In this document: in pieces, positions 25,001 to 37,000 of the stretch
Layout of the letters: every line of letters starts with the position of its first letter
Position numbering within the stretch: position 1 is the stretch's first letter
Source: Henricia sp. BOLD:AAB3569
Taxonomy: Eukaryota; Echinodermata; Asteroidea; Spinulosida; Echinasteridae
Length of the DNA: 64,000 nucleotides
NCBI GenBank assembly: GCA_037783545.1
Contig: JBBELK010000162.1
Span: 2,356,001-2,420,000, forward strand
Reading direction: 5' to 3'
Notes under the pieces: generated by a model
The model's input: the letters and a program-made list of their open reading frames with translations, nothing else
What the model was told of the DNA's origin: nothing
Databases searched by the model: none
Made by a program: the position numbers and the translations under genes

Positions 25001-28000
25001 GCCCGAATTATGCCAGTCCATGTGTTTTATAACACGCCTCAGTCAAAAATACACACATGTACAGATGGAATTCAATTTAATACATTAACAAGCAACCTCC
25101 AGAGGGCGCAGTTACCGATCACTAGTTTTTGAGACTAGTGACCGGTCAGGAACACTAGCAGGTAATCACGCGCGCGTGAAGTCTTGATACGCACATCTAG
25201 TTCAAGCTGGTACAAATTTCATGCACTAGCCTAGATTAGTGAACTTCATCTGACTGCAATTCAGCCAGTCAGGATTGAGAATCAGAAAGAGGCATGTTAT
25301 AATCGATATTAGCTCCCCTTGGTATTGGAAGTTGACACGCTAGTTCTCTCGGCCTTCGGCCTCGGTATTTAGCGTGTCAACTCCCAATGCCTCGGGAGCT
25401 AATATTGACTATCAACCCTCAAATCACGTGATATTTGTATATTATATACCTCATGCGTAGATTCCAGTCATCTGATTGGTTAAAAGTGAGGGCATTGAAT
25501 CGGCTAGACCCGGCGCGTATGCCAACTGGTCAATAGTCTTTGCCATGCCCCGGGCATAGTCATTTAGCGGGTTCCGGACGCGCGCATTACATGTGTTAGC
25601 ATATAGCTAGTTGTGCACCAACTATGCAGCTGGGCATAGTCATTTAGCGGGTTCCGGACGCGCGCATTACATGTGTTAGCATAGCTATAGCTGTGCACCA
25701 ACTATGCAGCTGTGCGCTTCACGTAAACATTCATCAGGACGGTAATGGCGGAATCTCGACGTCATTTTGTCGTCTGTCGTAGATGATATAGTCCTTAAGA
25801 AAGTAAGAGAAGTGGCCTACAGTGAAAACTGTGTCAGGTGAAATGTGCTACTAAAGTGCCAGGTGATTATGCTACAATGTTTGCTGTAAATATACAACTT
25901 TTCCGCCGTAGACCAGCTTCCGAAATCGAAACACGAAGGACCACTGTCATGACTGTATGATGTCTCGTTACTTTTAACCAACCAGATGACAAAAATCTAC
26001 ACATTCGGTATATAAAACAAATATTGACTGCTGTTTATTCGGGTCATGGTTAAGATTATAGGCCCTCGGTGATCTCGAAGCCATGACTATGCCCCTCGGC
26101 TTCCGCCTCGGGGCATAGTCATGGCTTCGAGATCACCTTGGGCCTATAATCTTAACCATGCCCCTCATTGCAGTCAATATTTGTATACTATTGGCCTTCG
26201 ATGGTAGGCCTGATATTTCCCCTCGAAAATGGGGCAATAGCAGGCCTACTAAGGAATTTGAAATTGTCATCAATGCTTTCTTTTGTGATAAAATTTGCAA
26301 ATGAAAAGACGTATGACATAATACAACATCTGAAATGAGGCTGCCACTGTCAATTTGAAATTTGTCAACTGCCTAATTATCACTTCAGGAGAGTACATGT
26401 AGTTTGCACCATTACCCTCATGAACACTGTTCAATGAAATTGAACCATCAATGATTTATATTAATGATTTACAGTAAATGAACCCCCTCCATCCCCTTTC
26501 ATCACACCTCCCCCACCCCATAAAAAAGATCACCAGCAGACATTAAGAGGTTTTTGCAAAAGCCACTGTGTGTAAAAAATGATGCAGATGCAGTAAAGGT
26601 AACCGTGCATTGTGTTTGGTTTAGCCCCAGCAGGGCCAGCAGCCAGTGGAGGGTAATGGGGATCTAGGCACTGGTGAGGACCCTCTCAACTTCCTGCCAC
26701 AGGAAGAGTTTTTGGGCATTATCCTGGGAGATGGTCTCGGAAAGAACGGCGAAAGTAAGTAACCCTTACATCATTTCTAACAAACTTACTGGTATTTGTG
26801 ACTTATTGCTCTTGTTCTTGAACAGAACAACCCTTGATTGAGCAAGAAAAACAAAATAAAAAGAAAAGGGAAACTAGTAACTGACCTCGGGTAGATTTCA
26901 GTAAACTCTTCATAAATTCAAGTCTGTTATGAGACTTCCAGTGGAACATAGTGCTACAATGAGTGCTGCAGTAGATTTCCATTTTTGATTTGGAGAAATT
27001 TTGTATTTTTGGAAAAGGGTTTTGTTTGAAAGCTGATAGCTTTGTGGCATTCTATTTTAGTTTAAAAAGTCACCTTGTGCAGTCTACGTAATCGACATGT
27101 AAATGCAAGCTTCAGTACTGGTGTGTAGCTGCAAAATAAGTGAAAAACTGTCATGTCCATGCTGACATGACGCAAAAAGGTGGCGATGTTGGAAAAATTA
27201 CTACTAAGCCCTATTGTACCTATCTAAGGTAAATTTGTGATTAGTTTATGATTGGAACATTACTGCAATATCTTTTTACTTGTCCATTGTACAGGCATTG
27301 CAATACCTTTTTCTTGTCCAACCCACATTTCTTTGCAATTTTACCTGTCCACCAATAGACCGATCCAGTAAGCTCCGCCCATTTAGAAATTGCCTAGCAA
27401 CATGCTATGCATGTAAGGCACGTGTGCAGTAAAGTAACGTGGCTGTGCCGTGCGTTGCGTCCGCGCCCTGTTCAGCGTGTATTGAAACAAGCACACACAC
27501 ACAGAAACTGCACGCTCGAAAGCAAAATGTGCACTTAAGTAACCGGTTGTGTGCGTGCACGTACAACACGCCTGCAATATGCGTAACGCGCGCGATCGAA
27601 CAAAAACATCTCGACACATCTAGAAAGCAGTGAATGCACAACATAGCAAAACGACAAGCTAATTTTGGTGAGTTTTTCCCGTTTACACAAAAACACATTT
27701 ATGAAGGGATTAAAAGTAGATTAGGATAGTCTTATACAATCCGTTTTAAACCGGCTGGGGTCCTCTGCGAAGATAAAAATGATGTTTATGGTGTTTTTGC
27801 GTCACTCATGCTGCATTTCGCCGTAGCTCTGTGCACAAAAATTTGAGGACTCGGGTAACCAAAATGGAGATCCACTTTTTGGTTACCTCAACCTGAGGCT
27901 GTGATTGGTCAATTCCAAAATGGGCGGAGCTTACTGGATCGGTCTATTACATGTATCAATGAAAGCGTGGTGGATGGTGGTTTGAGGCCAGGTCACTGTT

Positions 28001-31000
28001 ATTGCTGTGTCCTTAGACTAGACATTTTACTCCACATTGTCTCTCTCCACCCCACATTGTCTCTCTCTGCACCCCAGGTGCATAAATGGGTACAAGCAAA
28101 GCTTGTGAAATACATTTAACTATACCATACTAAGTATGAATATGTTGATTTTAGGGAAAAAGCTCCACTGTCAAGAACAGTGTAACAACCGTTGATGTCA
28201 AGCCCTGTATTATTGTGTACTGGTGTTATGTACATCTGCAGGTCTTGATATTGATTCCATTGAGGAGCCTGCACAGCCATCAGGAGACCATACTGAAGGG
28301 GCTCAACCATCCAGCAGTAATGCAGAGTTGGACTCTATCTTTAACTCCAATTTGGGCCACATGGTCCCAGATGGTAAGATAGGAAAGCAATTTCAGAAGT
28401 GAAGGGGCACTGTCATTTTTCCATACACCAAAAAAGTGTACATGTACAGTAAACTCTTGTTACAACGCGCCCTGATAGTACGCTCTTTCCGATATAAAGC
28501 TCAATTTTTCAAGTCCTGGCCGTTCCCCTATTGTTTGTGTACATTTTTATTTGGTTACAGCGCTCTCGGTTACAGCGCTATTACAGATACAGCGCTCAAC
28601 ATTTCAAATCCCTGGAACGATACATTATGTGTAAAATGACTCCTGTTATAACGCTCCTAACCTGAGAGAGTCCGGTAAAGTAAAGCGTGTAAAGCATGTT
28701 ATTTTTTTAGCGGCAACTCGCTCTCGTCGCACATGTTGCATTCATAAAATGATGCATCGAGTGCAATCGCTACTGCCAGCATGCATTGCACGTGTCTGGA
28801 CACGGACCCATATTTGGTTTACAGTCAACATTCGCGCAAGTTGAAACTAGTTCAACCTTCTGCGAAATCAGTGTGCGAAACATTCGCTGTGACGTCAATT
28901 TCGCATTCGCGTTCGCTTTCGCATGAAGTATGAATCCGGCCTAAGTTTGAATGCAAAGCGGTCGAGTTGACCTGCACCCACCGAGTCCAGTCTGTGGTCG
29001 ATGTAGCACGTGTGACACGGACCTTCTAATTTTGTGCATGGGGGTTTGCTTTTGTGGCTAGCTTTAAAAAATTACGGGCTTATAAAGTGATTAAATGTTT
29101 GAATCTGTATTCACAAAAATGCTCTTTCTTAATTGTGTCCCAAGATCCGATTTGTAATAATTATGTAATGTACAGGTTGGTGTAGTGCCTGAGTATTTGA
29201 AACCAAGCTTTGGAATCCAAAGTAGTCTGGTACTAGGTCAGAATTTATGAAACTGATTAAGGGGACACGGTCAAAAAATGACTTATGTGTGAATATGATC
29301 TATGGGCTTTGCTGATACACTAAGGACCAATTTATACATGAAAAGTACATAAAAGATTTAAACATGATTGTTAATGACATTTTATACTTAAATTCCAGTA
29401 CATTGAATTTTTGCATTGCATTGCACCGATTGCTGTTTTTGGCAATCGGTGCCACCCACGAAAAGATGGAGTGGAAAAGACCACTGAAAAAGAAATGTAC
29501 ATGTATGTGAAATTTGACTGCTATCCTCAATTCATTTTGTATGCAAAAAGTTAGTTTTTATTCTTGACTCCAAGTGTGTGCAAAGCAATACATCATTGCT
29601 TTGATGTCGATCTTGATCCTGTTCTTGCTCAGATCTTGCTCACATCGATGGGAAGGAGGTAGAGGATTTGTTTTCTGGAGTCTTGAGCCCAACAGAACAC
29701 GGCACAACAATGCATACTCAATCAGCAGTGACCTCATCCATGACAGGTTGGTTGAATGCACATCAGATAATCAACTGTACTCGTACAGGTCTTTTAATTC
29801 TATTTCAGCCCAAACTGCTTTTCTTATGGCCAGTGCTAACATATTCCTTTATCTATGGTACAACTCGGTTCTTAGTTAGCTCATGGGCAGTGTGAAATCA
29901 TGGCCCATTTACCCATTGTACTGGTAATAGACCGATCCAGTAAGCTCCGCTCATTTAGAAATTGCCTAGCAACATGCTCTGTGCACAAACATTTGAGGAC
30001 TCGGGTAGCCAAAATGGCGATCTACTTTTTGGCTACCTGAGGCTGTGATTAGTCAATTCCAAAATGGGCGGAGCTTACTGGATCGGTATATTGTTGTAGT
30101 AGAGACCCAAAATCTGAAGACTGAGACTTGCACTTCAGGGTCGGAAGTCAAAACTGAGACATAAACCCAACATGACAAATTAATGTTAAAATCTAACATA
30201 AAATACAATATGAAATTGATAAAACTTTGCATCATTAACATTTTGGTGCAAATTTTTGCTAACTTCAATAGCTAACAGTTATTTGCTTGGGAAAGAAGCT
30301 GAATAATTAAACATAGCAGCCAAACAAAGGAATAAATAACTGGAGTCAGTGAAGCCTTCAGAAACAAGAACTGCTGCAGTGTACAACATGTGGAAGTTTT
30401 GCTCCCAAAACAAGGCACTCTGGGTATATTGTCCCACACACTACTACCCCTTCCTAAGGCACTCTGGGTATAATGTCCCACACGCTGCAACCTCTTCCCA
30501 AGGCACTCTGGGTATAATGTCCCACACGCTGCAACCTCTTTCCAAGGCACTCTGGGTATAATGTCCCACACGCTGCAACCTCTTCCCAAGGCACTCTGGG
30601 TATAATGTCCCACACGCTGCAACCTCTTCCCAAGGCACTCTGGGTATAATGTCCCACACGCTGCAACCTCTTCCTAAGGCACTCTGGGTATAATGTCCCA
30701 CACGCTGCAACCTCTTCCCAAGGCACTCTGGGTATAATGTCCCACACGCTGCAACCTCTTCCCAAGGCACTCTGGGTATAATGTCCCACACGCTGCAACC
30801 TCTTCCCAAGGCACTCTGGGTATAATGTCCCACACGCTGCAACCTCTTCCCAAGGCACTCTGGGTATAATGTCCCACACGCTGCAACCTCTTCCCAAGGC
30901 ACTCTGGGTATAATGTCCCACACGCTGCAACCTCTTCCCAAGGCACTCTGGGTATAATGTCCCACACGCTGCAACCTCTTCCCAAGTCACTCTGGGTATA

Positions 31001-34000
31001 GTGTCCCACACGCTGCAACCTCTTCCCAAGGCACTCTGGGTATAGTGTCTCGCACGCTGCAACCTCTTCCCAAGGCACTCTGGGTATAGTGTCCCACACG
31101 CTGCAACCTCTTCCCAAGGCACTCTGGGTATAGTGTCCCTCACGCTGCAACCTCTTCCCAAAGCACTCTGGGTATAGTGTCCCACACGCAACCTCTTCCC
31201 AAGGCACTCTGGGTATAGTGTCCCACACGCTGCAACCTCTTCCCAAGGCACTCTGGGTATAGTGTCCCACACACTGCAACCTCTTCCCAAAGCACTCTGG
31301 GTATAGTGTCCCATACGCTGCAACCTCTTCCCAAGGCACTCTGGGTATAGTATTTACTTGCAGTGTTCCCCATATAGAAGCTTGAGCTCTTGCTTATCAC
31401 AAAGGATTTACTGTTATCAACCCTTATTAACCCTTATCAACCTTTATCAACCTTTATCAACCTTTATCAACCCTTATCAACCCTTATCAACCCTTATCGA
31501 CCTTTAGAAACAAGTCAGTATAGGTCTAAAATGTACAGAAGCAGGATTAATCGCAAAGAAATCTCGCAAGAAACTTATCGCAAACTGTTTTGAATGGCTG
31601 CATGGCGCAAACATTCTCACCTGAAAATTGCAGGGCGCATTGCCTCAGACATCCTCTGGCCCGGTTGAGGATATAAACAAACCCATGCGTCTATGCAAAG
31701 CCGTTACATAACATGCACACCCCTTGATGTATAGCACTAATGTTCAGAATCCAAGCAATTGCTAGGGAAGCTTAAGAAAAAGCTGTCGGCCAAACAAAAG
31801 GTTATGTATTGATTGCTTTCGATGACGTAGAACATCCGGGAATGTGTGGTGGTCAACAGTCTTGCGCGTACACGCGCGCGCGCCAATAGACGCACACGAA
31901 CACGCGTACAAAATACTCACCAGCGTATTTTCATTGGAAGATGCAACACTTGCGATACGTTCAAAATATTGAGCATGCAGTCAGCTTGTAAACACGAAAG
32001 TGCTTCTACTTGATCGCGATTTTTAGCCTGAAGAAAGACATGTTTATATTTATAGATACAACAGCCATGGCGCAACAACATAAAGCAATGTTAAGCAACA
32101 GAAGTGCAACCAATTCGCTTTTCTTGCTCCGTTTGCCGGTTATTACTCGAGCCACGTGGGTCATGAAAAATGCCCACCAAAATGGTGGATGGAAGGCGTG
32201 ACGTCACCGGAAAGCAATCAATACATGTGTATTTTTAGGCAATTGCCTTTGCGTTTGATGAGCTTATGCTTTTGCTCGGTGCTTCTTCTTATTAGCAGTT
32301 ATTAGTTTTTATGTATTTGGCCCAATGTTGCATGATGTTTAACACTGCAATGTTGTAGACATGAAGTAATGTTTTCAAGTTGTGCATACATTTGTGTGTT
32401 TGCAGGTTCGGATGGTGTGATGGGGCCTCCTGCAGGCCATGTGATGTTACATGCAGCCAGGCGTGTACCCACTAGCCTTCCAATGCCGGTACTCCAGACA
32501 CATCTTGCACATAACACAGCTGCTCAAGGCAACATGTCTAGGTAGGTCTACATATTGGATGGATACACACTAATTCTTCTCATCTCCTTCACATAATAGT
32601 GTATCTGTAAATCCATATGATGCCATGTGCACAGGTAAATTATGCATGTAATAATAATACCAAATTGGCACAGAAATATAAAGAAAAGTATACGGTATAC
32701 GGTGCGTCCATAGCATTTGTGGACCCTTCACTCTAATTTGTACTCTTGCATTTTATACTCGCCATGGACGCCTTGACGGAAGGTCGCAACTGTACCAGAA
32801 ACTGGAAAACTTACTGCCTCCATATTGTTGATTGGGCATCTGACAAGAGCTAAGGGAGTTTCAAGGCAGTGAAAATTATACCTTTAGTAAAAGTTTCAAA
32901 ATATCACACTTCCATTTGGAAGATTGCAGTACTGTACTTTATTGAATCATTCTCATCAGGCTTTGGGTTAATGTCAACAGGTAAATGCATTGTTTAGTTT
33001 AATGTACCGGTACTGTTTATATGCTCATGGTAATTGTTCTCTGAAGCCTAGTATTCATGAATAATCAACTCCAAAAGTGGCACGACATAACAGGGACTCT
33101 GTGTCCCGTTTTCATGGAATGACATATTTATAAATGTAAATATTGGCAATTGGTAAGTGGAGTAGTGGTGGTCAAACCCTTATTTATTCTATTATTATTT
33201 TTTTTAAAATTATCAATAGTTGGATGCCAGCCAATTCCAGTGTCAAGTTTAATCGAACCCCACTGATCAAATGGGTTATATTCCATCTTTTCTGATGAAT
33301 GTTATTAAAATACCATTCAATGAAATTCCATTTGGCTCAGTCCTCCCTTCAGTCCGAACTTTACGGAGCCCCCAAGCCCATGGCCTGGAGGTGCAGGTGA
33401 TGCTGATGGAGAGACACTCTCCTATAACCAACGTAACATCAAGAAGTGGGAAAAGGATGAACCTTTAGGACCTCTAGCCACCATCTCTCCAGTACTCTAT
33501 GCCAATATCAACTTCCCTGACCTCAAGAAGGAATACCCAGGTATGATAGTACATGTACACTCAGGGGTCATGTGAGAGCACGTGTGGTCTAGTGGGTATA
33601 CAGCCGTGCTCGTGATCGAAGGTTTATGGGTTCGAGCCCCACTTGTGCCAACGTGTTTGTGTCCGTGGGCAAGACACTTAATCTCAATTGCCTCGTCAAC
33701 CCAAGCGATATATGGGGGGCTGTTATGGGAAATGCCACAATCTAACTGCTGGTAGGGTTGTGCGCCTTGGCCAGGCTGCCACCTAGTTGAAGTGAAATGG
33801 TTCTGGTGATTTCCTGATGGCAGCGGTGATAATGGCAACAGCGCCAGGAGCACCCCCGTGTGGCGGACATGTGCGCTATATAAGTATCCACCATTATTAT
33901 TATTATTATTATGTTACATATAGGCTTGTCCCGATGTTAGATTTGCTCAGCGCGATGCCATCAATGATATCGCAATATTCGATATTCCAGACACCGAGTG

Positions 34001-37000
34001 GCAATCTTCGGTTATAATACAAACATTTAAAGGAGAAGTATACATGTACCCAAGGAACAAAACAAGTGTAACTCGTACATTATTATTATATAAAGAACTT
34101 CACAAAGAACTGCAATTGTAGCGATGCCATTTACTTTGGGCGCCGCCATTTTGGCCGAGAACTGAGCAAAGAATGACTTTTCTGTGTATAAGTCCTTCGT
34201 GCATTCTTATGGCAATACACAAAAAGGTAAATGTCATTCTATTGCTTTCAAAATATAGTTTAAGATGTCCACAAGAACTCACAGAAATCCTGTGGACCTC
34301 TTAAGGCCATTTACCTCAATTTGTATTTCTTATTGTAGCTTTATCACATCGTTCATAAAATGGTCATGTATTTGAGATTGATGCCTTGGTTACAATTGCC
34401 GATTGTTTGTCCCGATTCCCCCTGAATCGCTGAGGATCGTCAAGATACGAGTTGAATTTGTGTTGGATTTTCAATCAAAGAGAATCTTTGAGGTTCTTAG
34501 CCTCAGTGGAAATTCTAAAATGTTCAAACTAACATTCACGATTCTCAAAGATCAGCCAGTGTCGTTCTGGTGTCGCCAGCTCTGAAGACTGTGACATGTA
34601 TGTAAGGACGGTGCCACTTATGTTCGTGGCACTGTCGCTGACATACGTATACATGTGTGTCCTTGAGAGACTCGCTGATCGTTGCCATATCTAGTAGTAT
34701 CTGCCCTGTATCGGCCTTGTACTTGCCAGGTATATCTCCCGAATCCGCCACTTATCTCCCCTATTCTTCCCGAACGTCGGGGTGTTACATGGTCAACCCC
34801 GAATCGTATGAGTGTAAAAGCAGTGCGGTTAGTCATTTGTTAAACTGTCGACGCCAAATCTATCGCCGGGAATCGTTGTAGTGTCATGGAGGGTCTAGGA
34901 ATTACATGTGGGGGGGTGGGAGTGTCGGGACTAAGAGTAACATGCCGTTATTGTGTAAGAATCCTGCAAGAGTCTTTGAGAGTCCTTAAGGGATTGAGAT
35001 CACGATCTGGAAGGATACGTGTCAAATTCAATGAGCATACGTTACCGTGTTGTTAATGTCGAGGTGATTTCAGCTGCTTTTCGGCCCGACAGCATTTGGG
35101 GCACTTGATCGTGCGATTCTCGGCGATTCTCCAGAAACTGACGTGGAATCGGGACCAACGATCTTGGTGTAACTAGGGAAGTTTGTGAGTGCAGAAAGTG
35201 CATGTTGATGGGTTGTGATGAATGTTTTGTCTGTATGCATGTGCAGATTGGTCGTCACGTGCCAAGCAGATTGCCAAACTATGGAGGCGTGTATCCACCA
35301 CAGACAGGCAGCCATATTTGGTAAGTTTCTTAACCTGTGTCAGGAATCTTGTTCAATTACTCAACCTTGCTACCCCTAAAGAAACTTGTAAGAACCTCTT
35401 AGCTTAAAATTAGAAAGTGAAGTCTTTCATATTGATGTCGACCACTTGTAGTAGCTCACAATGTACATGTAAGGGGTTGCGTGACAGCATTGTTTGCTTA
35501 CCTTATCTATAGTTGTAGAATGCAGTGAGTTTTGTTGCATTTATTTCGCTGCACTTAAAAATCATTCTGCAGTTTCTGGACAAGAGAAAGAAATAGCAGT
35601 ATTCTGTCTTTGTGATCTTGTTAGTTTTATTTTGCACACAGTCCTTGATATTTGGCTTTGTAGCAGCATACTAAGTTGCTTTTTTCTTGATTAGCTCCAC
35701 CTATTTGTTTGGTAACGTATCATGCAGGTTGCAGTGAAAGTATGCACAATGCATTGATGTATGTCATGTATGCACTGCTAAACCACACCTGTTCGATAAA
35801 CCACACCTGTTTCACATTTAGAAATAATCTTCTGAATCAGTATTCAGTTAATAACTAGGGATAGTGTTTATCACGGAATAAACATGGGTCTTTTCCGCTG
35901 CGGTGTTTCTATAAATTTAAGACGGTTATCTGACGTAAAAATTAATGTGATTTTCATGCATGCATCATTGTCATTTAAAAAATATTTTTCTACTAAGAAC
36001 CAGTTGAACTTGTAAAATAATGATTTTATTATGTTTTTTTGATTAGGCATGTTTTAAAGTTATAACTGTTTAATGTTAGATCAGGCAACATATTACCAAG
36101 TTGTCTGATATAACAGCAAATAAAACTTTACAAATGCTATAAACTACACATAATTTCCACGTTTTATTGACAAAGACTACTTTTAATCAAAATTGCTTCT
36201 ATGAAGAAAGTAGCATGTATTGGCCACCGTAGTTTTCAGCTTTTAGCATGGTGCATCATTATACATGCCCAACTTCCAAGGACAGCTGAACGGACAAGAT
36301 GCAAAACTTCACTTGTGCAGCAGAAACTAGATATGAGCTTGAGCCTGGAAGATCGTTGTGGTACAAGATTATACTTTACTGAAAAGAAATGCAATGTAAA
36401 AGTATCAATACTTTCATTAGTTTTTCAACATTTTCAGGAGAAACTCTTATGTGTGTCATTATACCTTCTTCGTGGATATTTATGTTGTAGTGGAACAAGT
36501 CTTTCTGCGTGAAATGAACACTGACTAAAGTAGCTGAGTTGGAATGTTACACACATTTAAGATCTGGTATGTCACAAAAACTGACCCAACCTCATGGAAC
36601 GTCTATTTTTTTAATACCGAAAACATTAGTTGTCAAGTGATTGTAATGTGACATTTGATGATATCCTCATGACATCATTGGGTTACACAAACCTACATGT
36701 ACATGTACATTATGAGGATACAATTTAGCAACAGTCACTGGAAAAACAAGATTTGGGGGTGGGGGAAATCAGAACACTTGTCTACACAAGCCAGATTATA
36801 ATTTGAGCACCACTAATAAAAACAAACTCTGAATTTTTTGAATGCAAGATTCCAGCCAAACTGACTCATTTGCAAAAGACCCATCAGAATTCACTTCCTT
36901 TGTGACAAATGCAGAGCGTGATCCAATTCAGTCCCTCACGTGAGGGACGGAAATCAAGAGACAAATGCCTTTCCTTAGTCAATACAACAAATGCAAACTA

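Larger units (their letters stand above)
23465..26624 (+). other. intron 10 (3,160 bp)
   Basis: 23990-26190 is a dense cluster of nested foldback and TIR elements (24051-24812, 24238-24612, 24856-25026, 25300-25415, 25443-26013, 26045-26160). 23465-23990 and 26190-26624 show nothing definite. Confidence 0.75.
26755..28241 (+). other. intron 11 (1,487 bp)
   Basis: Contains MITE family C long form (27354-27948) and a SINE fragment (28022-28094). 26755-27353 shows nothing recognisable. Confidence 0.72.
29747..32405 (+). other. intron 13 (2,659 bp)
   Basis: Contains MITE C short form (29926-30092), the 44-bp minisatellite (30412-31352), a 10-bp minisatellite (31414-31510) and MITE T copy 3 (31809-32221). 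30093-30411 shows nothing. Confidence 0.8.

Noticed and set aside
30412-31352. Regular 44-bp repeats resembling a CRISPR array
   Set aside because: There are no unique spacers; units abut directly. The context is an intron of a eukaryotic gene. It is a minisatellite.
30444-31400. Long minus-strand ORFs (up to 289 codons) of repeating QRVGHYTQSALGRG-type peptide
   Set aside because: They arise because a 44-bp unit without stops in any minus frame cycles through all frames. No start context, homology or codon bias.
33574-33650. Possible tRNA gene at the SINE head
   Set aside because: Followed by a SINE body and tail repeated at 53132; not a free-standing tRNA.
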